Source: Montifringilla adamsi
Taxonomy: Eukaryota > Chordata > Aves > Passeriformes > Passeridae
Reading direction: 5' to 3'
DNA: 64,000 nt
Assembly: GCA_017590115.1 (NCBI GenBank)
Contig: JAGGNK010009114.1
Span: 25,053,978-25,117,977, forward strand
Shown here: piece by piece, positions 1 to 12,604 of the stretch
Layout of the letters: every line of letters begins with the position of its first letter
Position numbering within the stretch: the stretch's first letter is position 1
Made by a program: the position numbers and the translations under genes
Notes under the pieces: model-generated
The model's database searches: none
Seen by the model: only the letters and a program-made list of their open reading frames with translations
Told to the model about the DNA's origin: nothing

Positions 1-789
1 TATCTCTGACGTATTCAGCATTTTCAGCGTGTGTGCCAAAGCTCTTGAGATGCAATCCCATAATAAATATTGTGTGGATTACTAGCTGTCTCATCTGTAG
101 TGGTGGGAGCCACCTCTCCTGATACTGGCAACCCAAACCACATCCTCAGCCATGATGGGTATTGCTGAATGTAGAATTAATATTAAGAAAACCTGCAGAA
201 TGCTACAGTCAACTTGTACAGTCAATGCACATTACCAGGTGAATCAAGGGGCAGGAGCAAATATGTCATGAACTACCCAGCACCAATTCCCTGTGGTTTC
301 TGCTGGGACATAGAGACAAGTCCATGAATCTTTGAGATATTTTGGTTTTCATAAGTCCTTTCTTCCATGATACTCGAGGTAGAAATCCTCCTAGTACTCT
401 ACTCTTTCTTCACAAGGAAAACACTCCACTAATACCTGCTTTAGATGCTGACTGCTTTAGACACTGTAGGTTGTTTGTGTTTAGGGCTTTTTTTAGGAGT
501 AGCCCTTAGTGGCACTAAATTTAACAACTAAAACCAGCATGTGCCTCACACTTGATAGTTCAGGCTACGGTGACAGCTTTTAGCAATTTGGAAAATCCCA
601 CAGGATCCAGAGTGGCACTGGCTGCTGTCTTCTTTGTTTGCATTTACTTTTCTGCTTTGTCAAATTGTTCTATGGTTGCAAAAGTGCATCAAGAGATCCA
701 GATTTAACCAAGTAAAGTAGTCATACCTCCCTTCTATTCTTTAAAGTAACCTCCCCAGCAATAAGCCTGTTAACTGATGAGAATCTATT

Positions 790-805
790 AAAAAAAAAAA
801 AAAAA
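790..805. repeat. A16 homopolymer
   Basis: Sixteen consecutive A residues in intronic sequence. Confidence 0.9.
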
Positions 806-2202
806 GTCTGTGAAAGTCTAAACTGAGAAGGAAAGGAAAGATAATATAGATATTCAGTACTGCTTGGAAGAAATTACTATTGTAACACAGTCACTCAAGG
901 TTATTTTCCTCTTCTTTTAACTTACAGTGCTCAAGGCACCCTCCAAGGGCCTTGAGAGGGTGTTGTGATGCTCTTCTCACACATGCTCTTCAACAGCCCT
1001 GTTACTACAATCAATCATTGAAAAATATTTTTTTGTGATTCAGTCGAATGCTTGGAGGGAGCTGCAGAGATAGAAAAGGCTATTGGCACTTGAAAATATT
1101 AAATGGAGTACCCATGTGGGAAAGCTCAAGATGTAATAGGCATGGATAGTTTTTTGGTTTTTTTTTTGTATTTCCCACATACACAAGCAGGGAAAACATG
1201 ATGTGAGAAAGCTGCAAGAAATTTTTCCCTTTCTCTACATTTTTATGTTATCTGCTGTCACCAGGATTTGTAAATAGCTTAAGGTGAAACCTGTAATATG
1301 TTAAAGACCAAAATGTGCATCTTGGCCCCTCCTGTGCATTGCCCATAACTGGCCAGGGTGAGGTGTGCACTCGAAGTCTGGAAAAGAAATGTGGGAGATT
1401 TTTTATGAAACTTTGATTGAGGTGAAGAGATATTTTTTTCCCTTACCTAAAAACCAGATCAATTAGCAAAAGCATTGCAAACCCCTTCGGATAGCACATA
1501 ATCTTAATTATCTACAGACAGAATTCATAATCTCAATAGTTGAATTTGAAGTTTTACATTAAAAATTAAATATGTGTTTATGTGGAGGTTTGATGTGTTG
1601 GTTTGACTCTTCAGTCTTTACAGTTTTTCCCTTGGTGTTTGGGTAGTTATCTGAAATATTGCATCGCCTGTTGCTTCTTCCTGCAAGACATCACACATCC
1701 ATTAGTGGATGCTGAGAAAACCATCCCTTTCCTCTCTCACAGGTAGAGAAGAGAGGTGTTTTAACCTAGGCATGGGTTGTGCGAGTCCTTGTGTGCTCTC
1801 CTTTCTCTTTGTCTCCTTGCTGCTGCTGTTACCCTTTAAATACAGGGATAATACAGCCTTCAGGAGGTTCCAGCTTGAAATTATCTGTCTCTGATGCTGC
1901 TAGCTAGGGACACAAGGGAAGCTGAAGCTGGTGGGGGGAGTCAAACACAAAGTGTTGGTTCATCTCCAGGAAGTGGGAGACTGTACAAGGAGGATATCTA
2001 GGACTAGAACACCCTGGGCTGGATGCCTGAGGTGACAGCTTCCAAGCAGAGGGAGCTGCCAAATGTAGGAGGTGAGGATGTTATGTGCATAATCTCTTCT
2101 CTTCCTTAGCAGCTATGCACTTTCCTGCCCTAAAGCTGGAAGAATTGGTTTTCCTTTCTGCTTCAAGCAGACCTTTTTGAGTAGATAAATCTACTAGAAC
2201 TT

Positions 2203-2262
2203 TAAAAAAAAAGAAAAAAGAAAAAAAAAAAAAAAAAAAAAAGAAAAGGGGGGGGGGGGGGG
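2203..2262. repeat. A-rich tract followed by G15 run
   Basis: Adenine-rich run with single G interruptions, ending in 15 consecutive G residues at 2248-2262. The short minus-strand ORF over it (phenylalanine- and proline-rich) is a low-complexity artefact. Confidence 0.95.
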
Positions 2263-5200
2263 AAGCAACCAACAAACACATGCAAATGGACTAAGTTAGA
2301 ATTGCATATCCCATCTGCTTCGTTCATTTTTAGAATAAGGTTTTCATACCTTGTACTTCTCTTTTTTCATTAGTTGAAATAGCACTGCATTGTTGGCCAC
2401 CTCAGTACCAGAGACAAACTAAATAACTATCCTGAGCATATGGAAAGTAAAATTTAAGGAAACAAACCTGGTCCTGCCAGAAATATCTTTTGTCTGTCTA
2501 AGGAAAAGAAGAACTCCTAACCTGCTTTTGCAGTATAGGGAATGCTTTAAAATTTACTGGCATTATCCTGTAACCTTGTATCAGTACGTGTCCAGGAACC
2601 CTGTGACCAGGAGTGGACATGGTAACACTGGGATCTAATATGGCTCAGCTCTCTGCCAAGCAGGGGAAGGTCCTGAGGGAACAGCTGTAGGAAACAATTA
2701 GCAATTATTTAACCGGAGGATGAACACACTTATTGGAAATGACCTGGGAGTCCCAGCTCATGGGGGGTTAAATATGAGCTCATGGTGCGCTCGTGCTGAG
2801 AAATCAGCGCATCGTGAGCTGGACCAAGGGGAGAGAGGGGGATTCTTGTTGTTATCCCACCCCTGCACAGGGTGGTGATGTTATCCCAGGTGTGCTCCCC
2901 AGGCAGGGTGGGGCACAGAGGAATGGGAGATCCAGCAGTGGCAGACTGAGCAGTTGTCACAATTTACAGCTTGAGAGACACAAACTGGACATCAGAAACA
3001 AAAAAATTACAGAGGGTATAGTGCAACATCACAATAGGGTCCTTGTGGGACTGTGGAGTCTCTGTTCTTGGGAATTTTCGTGACTTGGCTACACAAAACC
3101 ACAGGTGTCCTGATCTAGCACAGCAACAGTTCTGCTTTGTGGGGGAGATTGGAAAAGACCATTTCAGGTTATCCCTTCTGAATAACAACATTTCTGAGGT
3201 TTTCTGGTGATGTCTGGAAGTTTTGAGATGGGTGTTTTTTCGGATGTACAAGGAAAATATGTCTCTGGTTAATGCACTTCATAGTTCTCAAGTATCCTAC
3301 ACACCCTGACAGTAACAATTGTTTGGGAGTTTCTCCTCTTTTTGTCCTAAAATATGGTGGAAGGATGGGAAAAAAAGCAACCAGTTATTAATTTATACAA
3401 ATAAATGATTATTTGAAACACTGGGCTTCAATTTTGTTAAGCAATACTCTGGAAATAGAACAAATTTCAGATTGTGATGGCCACTGCTAGGTGAACAGTT
3501 TAAATTTTTTCAGACTTTCAGTCATGTTTTACTATCTGTTAGCATTTTAACAAAATTTCTACGTATTGTTTTGGATAAAGCAAAATTTTTCCTGACATCC
3601 CTTAGAAATATAGTTGCCACTGGAAAAGATGAGTTCTTTATTTTTTTACTAAGAATGTAAATTGCATCCTTATTGAGTAAAGTCTGGTGAAGGAATTAAG
3701 AAAAGGAATAAAAGACAATAATTGTGGGAATGGTTGTCCTCTGTATTCCAGACAAGTCTGGTGGATCAAGTCAAAGCATCTTTTACCTAAATAAAATATG
3801 CACCACTGAATACAAGGGGGATGAATTCTTTGTATGATCTGGGTATACCCTGGGAAGAATAAGAGCAGATTACAGATCGGGATTTAGATTACAAATTTAA
3901 GCATCAAACATCAAACAGTTTAGTGATTTTTTTTTTTATACAAAGGCAATCAAGTCTCTTAATGAACTTATCAGTAATCAAAATACGTCTTTGGAGTTTT
4001 GAATGAGTGTACATATACTTTCTAGAACATATTTTTCAAGCGAGAGCTTGGAATGTCTGATTACTACAAATTATCCATATGTATGTAGGATTTGTGTCAG
4101 TACTTCTCATGCCACTGGAGAATGGATTTCCATTGAGATTTCCGCTGTGGAAATCATAAGTGTGAACATCAGTATTATTTTTATTTTGAGATAAAATTAA
4201 CTTTGTGCTTATAGGATAGCTTCAAAACTATGGTGTGCTCAAACATCAGTAGCAGACCTGAAAAACACCCCATTGTTCTTGTGATTAGGACAGCCATAGC
4301 CAATTAATACAGCAGGCTGACTCAACAAATCAAAGAAAACAGTTTTGGCTTGGGGAGTATAAAGGTCCTTATGCAAATATTGGTTTACATATCTATATCT
4401 TATATACATGCAGAGATTTTCACTGGGTATCTCTATTAATAATAACAACATTTCAGCAAGGAAAAAAAAATTAATTGGTGGGATTTGGAGGCCCTGCATC
4501 TATCTTGACAGCTTAACATGGTTGTAGTGCTTTGAACTGCCTAAGTGTGCACTTTCCTTCTGCTCGTTCATCAGGACCCTTTGAAGTTGCTGTTAAACCA
4601 GAATCTTGTTCATAGGCCAGTTTATGCCTTTGCATAAAAATAAATAGTTCCCTTAAAGCATACATGTTGGAATTCGTGTTGCTGGTGAGGAGATGAACTT
4701 TTTAAAAATACTCAGTCCTTTAAAAACTGTCCATGGAACCACTTAGCTCCCAGTATGCAGGTGGTGCAAAATCTGTGTGTCTCACATTCTAAGGTGGAAA
4801 TCATTGAAGTAATTTTAATTTTTTTTCATATGAAAGATTGTAAATTAAGGAATTTGATATTTTCTCTACATAAAATGTCATATTAATTAAAGCCTCAGAA
4901 GTTTATATGAGATGAAACTTTGGAAAAAAATCTGTAATAAACACCTTTCCCCCATGCAACCTATAGGATGAAGTAGAGTGAAAGGAAGCACAATCTCCTA
5001 AACTTTTTCATACACAAAGAGCAACCTTTGTACTTGATGCAGTTAAGCTTGAGGACACAAGAGCTGCCACTGAATCTGTGATTATCTCTTAGATTTTCTG
5101 GTTTTAGTTCAGGTAAACTAAGGAGAAAAATGTTGAGGAATATCTTTTTTCCCTTAACTGTGATAAAGCCAGCTGAGCAACTGTCATGAATATCAGCGGG

Positions 5201-7427
5201 GAATGATGGCTTGAATTCCCTGTGTATCTCAAGGAGATCAGTTGTCTTCTGATAGCTTGTGTATTGTCACATGTCCAGTGCCCAAAAGGTAAATGAAATT
5301 TTCCTTGTTCAGACATCCATAGTAACCAGGACTCCAAGAAATTCACTAGATTTCTTGCTGGAAGGGGATTCACATTGCAAAAGTACCAAGGGAAAGCAAA
5401 AGGAAAGCAAATTTCATAAAGTGCTAATGTTTCCATATTTTTTCTTTATTTCTTTCTCTGATTTCTTTTACTGGCAGATAAAAATCTTTGTCTTTTGGAT
5501 ACAATGAAACAATGACCTGTTTTCCTTTGGAAAACTGTCAATATTGTGAAATCATTAGCAATGTCTTAATAGGGAGTCGAAGGTGACAAATCAATCTCTT
5601 GAGGTCAAAGTTGCTACTCCATATCAGAATTTATATCTATTTCATAGTGCATTGGAGGTGAAGCTTGTCTTGCCTTTGTATTTTCTATGCTTGTTTGGTA
5701 AATAAATGGAAGATACTGTGATGAAAGATTCACTCTTCAGGGCCTTTTAAAAAAGCATTTTTGGTTTTTGCTCAACTTGAGTAAGAAACTTGCCATTTCC
5801 TCTTACTTTTTCAAGGGTGGAACTGTGGCCCATGCCTTTCCAAAAAGCAAGATGTCGTGTCTGTTTTTCTCCATCCAATTTTTCTCCGCAAATCCCGTTA
5901 ACCGTACCGCTCGAGCTTCTGCTTAATTGTTCTTTTTAGACAAGCACATTTACTGTATCCCAGTGCATTACTAACAAGCCACAGGTCTGCACCAGATGGG
6001 CAGGTGAAAAAGTGATTATGAGGTGTGTGATGATGGTTCTGTATCCATAATACATTCATCCCAAGGTTCACTGGCGCATCTGTTATGTATGTTGTTTTTC
6101 TTTTTTACCAGTACCCTTAGAGATATTTAAGCAGGTGATTCTTTACAACTAAAAGACGATAAAAGAGAAAAAAGTGAACAAGGGGTCTTTAAGGTGGCAC
6201 TGCCAAGACAGCGAGACAGGCATATTGCTGCTATAATGCCTCTCAGCAGCTCATATAAGATTCGGATGAATATAACAGTGAAATCATTTTCATTAGCAGG
6301 TTTTGGATTGATACTTGCTTGCATATTAATGCTGATTACCAAGTCTTGAATTTATCAGGGTGTAGCTGAACGAGCTGGTGCCATATCGAGGAAGGAGTGA
6401 GGTGGAAAGCACAACCTTGCCTTGTCTATATTCTGCAAAAAGACTCGGAGGGCTGGCAAACCCCAACCTGATCCAGGTGTTTGAATTCCCCACATATCCA
6501 TGTGTGCCTAAACTTTCAAATGTCATGCATCTGAAGAGGGCATTTTAATGCAATTCTTCACTCCTCAAAGCAGGCATAGCTCAAGTTTTTAAAGAGGAAA
6601 AAAACCATATTGATTTTTAAGGTATTTTTAATTAAGTTGTTGCTGATAAGCAGCTTCATGTAAGACTGGTTTTTTTTTCTATTTTGCCCCATCAGTTATT
6701 CATTTGTTTTTATAAAACAACTTTTCAGAAGCTTTAGTGGTGCCTTTGTTTAGTACCAATTACAAAAAGGATTTCATGCAATTGAGATGTTTTCATTTAA
6801 AAACATGGAGATTACACATGCAAATTCCTTGCTGAAAATGGGGAAAAGCAGTAAGGTATCCTTGGTTAACTTTTTAGTTATTTAAAAGTAGCTTGTTGGA
6901 GATTGAATATTTCTATGTTTCACTAGAGCTTTTAAATATAAAAGAGATATGAGACTATATCTGACACCATCAGGCATATTATATTAAAATTTATGAACAA
7001 CTTCATCAAAAACCACTTTCCTTCTCCTGCATAGAGACAGATTTGTTCTGACATAAACGTTACATGGCTGGTTGCAGCCTCAGATTAATGCGAAGACCCT
7101 GGCGATTCCTTTTAGACGTTATTTTATGAAATAATACCTGTCAGCTGCTGCCTGATCCCAGAAAAGGGGGCAGGTTTTCCAGGTCATCCTGCCATCTGTC
7201 AGCTAAAGCTCATCTGTCCCTCCACATTACCACCTGATCTGTGCTAACAGGCCTCACAGGGAGCCCCGCTTCATTGGCCCGGTGGGAGCCCGGCAAAGAG
7301 ACTGCGCGAGGACATCACCTGTGATTCCCAGATTTAATTACCACTGAAGTGATGAAGATGTGCACGCAGATTGAAATGCTTTTGAATAAATGCATGGCTC
7401 TGATAGGAAGGTTTTGCCCTTTTTCCC

Positions 7428-7722
7428 TCTATTTTCCTTTCTTTTCCTTTTTACCTCTCTTTCCCTTTTCCCCCTTTTTTTCCTCATTTTTTCTTCTTTT
7501 TTACTTCTCTCCTTAACCCCTTTTTCCCCTTTTCTTCCCATTTCTTTCTTCCCTTTTCCCTTTTCCCTTTTTCCTTTTTCCTTTTTCCCCTTTCCTTTCC
7601 TTTCCTTTCCTTTCCTTTCCTTTCCTTTCCTTTCCTTTCCTTTCCTTTCCTTTCCTTTCCTTTCCTTTCCTTTCCTTTCCTTTCCCCTTTTTCCTTTCTT
7701 TTTTCTTTTTCCTTTCCCTCCC
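7428..7722. repeat. Polypyrimidine tract with (TTTCC)19 core
   Basis: About 295 bp consist almost only of T and C on the + strand. The core at 7591-7685 is 19 uninterrupted TTTCC units. The flanks are degenerate T/C variants. Both strands stay open because TTTCC repeats contain no stops, giving false ORFs rich in K/G/E/R (minus) or F/P/L/S (plus). Confidence 0.97.
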
Positions 7723-10700
7723 AGTTCACATTTCCAAGTCCAACCAAGCCTTAGTCCATGTTTCCTAGCAGGCATTGTGCAAAACAAACATACAAATTTT
7801 TTTATCTAAATCTTGAATGGCAGCATTTAGTAACCAAATAAGACATAAATATTGCTGAAATCTCCACTCAGATAAACAAAAAAAATTCCTCTGTTTGTCC
7901 ATGGCCTTTCACCACAAACACAATTATTTATGGTGCCTTACTGTCAAACTCTAAAGCTATATTGATTGGTGCTAGATGGGAAAATCAGGTTGCAATGTAT
8001 TTCCAGCTTGTTACCTCTGTTCCAGTGCTGGCAGGTACCTGGGGTCCCCTGCCCAGGGATGGTGGTGGGGTTTGCTGGGGGGAAGGAGGGAACTGGGACC
8101 CCTGGATCCGGCGGTGACCGCGGGCTCTCGCTTCCCCCGCAATCAATAACACGGCGCAAAAGTTATTACAGGTCTGGGCCTTTTTGACTTCAAAGCTGCT
8201 TAGGCGGTATGTGGCATTAATTCCCTCCTGTACAAAAATGTAGCTGATAATCGCCAGGCTGAGGGGAGGATTTAGGACTAGAACAGCAGATTTCCTCACA
8301 GATTACAGCCTAAAACCTGGTTTCTTGGGATAAACCAGGATAATTAACTGTAGTGAAATATGTTACCTTTGTTGAGTCGCAGCTGGGTGATTCTTGGGTA
8401 AGGTATGAGCGTTTGTGTCTTCGTGCCATCCCACTGAGGGGATGCCATCCTTTATGGATGCATCTTTTTAACCCTGGTGGTCAGGACTTGTCAGGATATA
8501 ATTTAGGCAGCGGTGGCTGCTGAGCCTTGGAAAGAGCTGGTGCAAAGATCTGCCATCAGAGCTGAGGCCTGAGAGGCACTGCGAGCTTTATTTATGTCCT
8601 CACTGTGTTTGGGTCAATTCCTTTAATTCAGAGCTCCCCGCTCCGTCACCCTGTGCTGATGGAGACTGCTCTGAGCATCCCTGCTCCATGGAGTGGCTGC
8701 TCACTCCTCTAGTGCCCAGGTCCCTGAGACAAGGGGATTGTAACATGCTGATAGCATTCCTGATAGGAAATTTGTTTGAATTGCATGAAAAAAGGTGCCA
8801 GAGGTGTGAGACATTCAGGCTTTCCTTGGTGACTTGGCCATGCCTCCGCATGGCAAAGCCACCCACACAGTAGGGCAATATTTGTACTCAGGCTTACATA
8901 TATTTTCAAATCTCTACAAAGAAAAAAAAAATGTTTTCAGCTCAAAATTTGGAGTTACAGTCCTTAAGTGACAGTTTCTTTCCCTGCTCTCAAAATGTGC
9001 CCTGTAACTGCAACTTTTTATCGCTGTAGTCTGGGAGGTTGCCTGTGATCCTCCAAAGGATGGTGTAGACATTTATGAGGCTGCCATTTTTGTTCTAATC
9101 CTAAAGTAAAGTTCACATATCACCCCAGTGAATGCACTGCCCAGATCTCCAGATGTCCTTGTGTCAAGCAGACACAACATCCAACTCATGTATTGTTTTT
9201 TTTACAGTAATAATTTTATATTTTAGTGATCACTATTGAAAACCAGTGCTTTACTTTTCCTTTTAAATCTATTTACCCTTAAAACACACTGGAAAATGGT
9301 TTATTGCAATGCAACTAAATGAGTGCAGAAAAAATTAGGAAGAGAAAAATTGCAGTATTGTTTTAATCTGGAAATTTCAAGTAAAAGGTTTTATCAGTGG
9401 CCAGTATAAGCACAGAGGAGCTGGTTTTAGGTGTGTAAAGCCCAGTATTAAAGCAGTGTGTGCAAAGGTCTCATTTGCTCACATCTCAAGACTGCTGTAC
9501 TTCATTTTCTGTTAGGACAAACCAAATAGCAGAATATTAAGAGTCATTTGAGGTCATAATTAAAGTTCTTTGACATCTGCCTTTTTTCCATTAGTCACGA
9601 CTACCAGATGTCCATGTCATGGGAATTGAAAATTATTAGTCTAATCATGTTTTTAATAAAAAGTAACAGAAACTTGTATATTTTAAAGTCACTGGGCATA
9701 GGCTTGCCCAGCTGAAGGAGCTTTCAGGGTTGCTTCCCTTTATTTTATCTGTCTGATGTTTTTATGTCATTGTTTGTTTTATTGGCGCAGTGCTCTGTTG
9801 TTTCATCCTGTGCATTCCTCAGCCACTTCAACTCCACTGACACTGAATGACCTGAGTTTTGTGCACATTTTTGTTAAACTGATACCTGACTATATTTCAG
9901 CCCACTGTGACTACACTGCTTGTTCTGTTACCTGTATATTGATTTTATTTTATAGAGCAACTATAGTAAGTGCACTGTTGGTTCAGATTGTCTTTATTTC
10001 TGCTCTCATGCTGGTGTGTTCTTGCTGTATTGATTTGACTTTTTATGCATTGCTTTCCTCCTACCACATTAGCACCCATTCACCAGCTTAATGATCGTGG
10101 CACTGTACAGAGTACAGTATATTGGCTTGTTAAACCATTTCCATCATATTAATTTCTACTTATATGTAGTACTGACCTATTTTTACTGTGCCACTTCCAA
10201 AATTGTCTTTGTTTACCCAAAGCTGGCTGTCCTCCGTTGCTATAAGCATCCCTAGTTTTCTGTAGCTCTATTTTTAATAGCTTTTTTGGTTTGTTTTGTT
10301 TCCCCTTCTCTCATGATTCAGATTCCTTTTTTAACCCATTTTCCCCCTGTACTTTTACTATGCTTTAAACTAATGAAGATGCCTAACTTAATGTTACGAG
10401 CCAATCTATTTAAACACAAAAGTTCAAATTTTCATTTTTTTTTCTTTCTCCTTATACCTGGCATTATTGGTATCTTGAGCTACGACTTTCTTTGAACTTT
10501 TATTCTTAAGACTTTCCTAATTCCTCCTTTGTCTCCACGTGGCTGTACATTGTCATCTGAGTGATGCATTGCATTATGTCATCGGAGTATGCCACGGTTT
10601 GTTTGGTGCTGGGGACAATGGAGAGGTGTGTGGAGAGCTCTGAAGTGCATCTGGTTTTCAGCTGTGGAAAGGGAAAAGGGAAAAAGGGAAGCTTTCAAAG

Positions 10701-12586
10701 GGGGATGGAGCAGGGGAAAAGCTTGGATTACCTCTCTGCTGTCAGGCACAGAAAGTGACTGCGAGAGGACTGAGGATGCTGCACAGTGCCTGGAACCACA
10801 TTTTGTGCTGAACATTTGGTGGCAGCAGGAACTAAATTGCTTGTAACTTTCTTTGGAAACAGTGGCTTCAGTGCTGCTGACTGGGATATGAAGAGTGGAT
10901 TTTATGGACAGAGTTTGAGACGTGCTCCACACTTTCATAGCAACATGTTTGTTGTTAATATGCTGGGGCTTTTTTTTCCCCCGGTTTTTATTTCTCTCTC
11001 AGCCTTTTCTTTTTGTCAGTCAGAAATCATAGCCATGCTTAGATGGAGAAAAGAAAAACTTTAATCAACATAGAGAGCTTATATTTATTTGGAGATTGGA
11101 CTTTCTTCACATATCTCCAAGGAAATTCTTTGCCTCTGTTGGGCCATAGGTGTTTTCTGACTCAAGACTCTGTTTTTTAACTCTTTTTATGGTCAGGTTC
11201 ACTTCGCCAGGAGGTAATGCAGTATAATACTGGTATTATAATACCTTGCTTTTCCAAGCCTAGTTAGAGGCACAGCTGATTAGGGCAAAACCTAAACTGT
11301 GATTTTAGGGATAGCCTACCTGACAGTGTGGAAATTCAGGATGTGCTCAAGCTACTCAGTTTCTGCTTCATGATGTAGAAAGGAAATATGGCTTGCTGAT
11401 TTTTTTTTTCCTAGTTCATAAAAATGCAAAATAGTAATTCTAATAAGTAAGGTTTTAAGTGTACTTTGGCCATGAAACAAACTTTTCTGAAATATCTAAT
11501 GAAAAGTGACATCACACTCATCACTATCCTGTTTTAAATTTAAACTACCCTGCCTTGCATAATCAATTACTTACAGAAAAATTGTAAAGCCCTTAAAATT
11601 CTGAAATGGTTTCTGGCATTTAATTATATAAGATTTTTGACCTGGCTAGGCAGATAATGTTAACACAGCTTTAATACTAAACAAGACTGAACATGTGTGT
11701 GCTTGACTTTTATTAAACTCCTACTGAAGAAACAGATTAATTGGAGGCTGATTCATTGGTGAACAGGCGTTAAAGACAGAAGGACCTTCTCACATTTTGT
11801 TCTGTTACCCAGGCTTATGCCATCTCAGGTTGGCAAGGAGATCCCAACTGTAGTGTTTTGAAATGTAACTGAAAGAAATTTTAGAATAACAGGTGCAAAA
11901 AAAAAAAAAAATAGAAAAGAAAAAAAGAAAAACCAAAAAAATCCCCCACCAACCCCTCTACACACAAGGAAAAAAAATATAGTCAGTCATTTTCAAAATG
12001 CTGCTCTAATTCCTTTCTATTCTCTTGTGCCAAATGACCACCTGACACCTCTCTGACACAGGTATTGCCCAGATAGGTTTTCATTAGTGATGTTAAAAGT
12101 GTAAATGGGATCATGGGAGCCAGCAGCTGTCGCGATGATTTCCTACACGATTATTACTTCTCCCCTGCCTTAGAACAATTTTTAAGAAGATGTGTACAAG
12201 CTGTGATTAAACCACTTCAGCTTAAGCTCAAAGTAAATTGAAAAAGTCCTTCTTAAAGCTCTCATTTAACAGTGCTTTACATCCATCTGTAAAATCAGAG
12301 CTTTGCTTGCGAGCACCCTCAGAATAGCCCACTTTCCACAAGGTAGCAGAGGTTAAAAATAAAATAGCAAGAAATCCGTGGCAAAGCACATGTGAGATTA
12401 ACGGGGTGAAAGTACTGGAGTGGAGAGCTGTTTTCTTCTGTCTGAGCTCCTCGTTCTGTCGCACAACCCCCAGTCTGGAAATCTTAACACTGACACTTTT
12501 GTACAGATCGGTTTGTTAGCGATTTCAGATTTTAATTCAGCACCCTCGCTTGATTATTACTGACATTTCTTTTCTGTAATACCGGC

Positions 12587-12604
12587 AGAGAGAGAGAGAG
12601 AGAG
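12587..12604. repeat. (AG)9 microsatellite
   Basis: Nine perfect AG dinucleotides between accggc and aacgtg. Confidence 0.95.

Noticed and set aside
3145..3185. attggaaaagaccatttcag, similar to the reverse of a CR1 3' end
   Set aside because: The similarity is limited to about a dozen bases and then diverges; too short to call.
7338..7809. Lysine/glycine- or phenylalanine/proline-rich ORFs on both strands
   Set aside because: Produced entirely by the (TTTCC)n and T/C tract.
11223..11240. Near-palindrome tataatac-tg-gtattata
   Set aside because: An 8-bp AT-rich palindrome is common by chance in such sequence.
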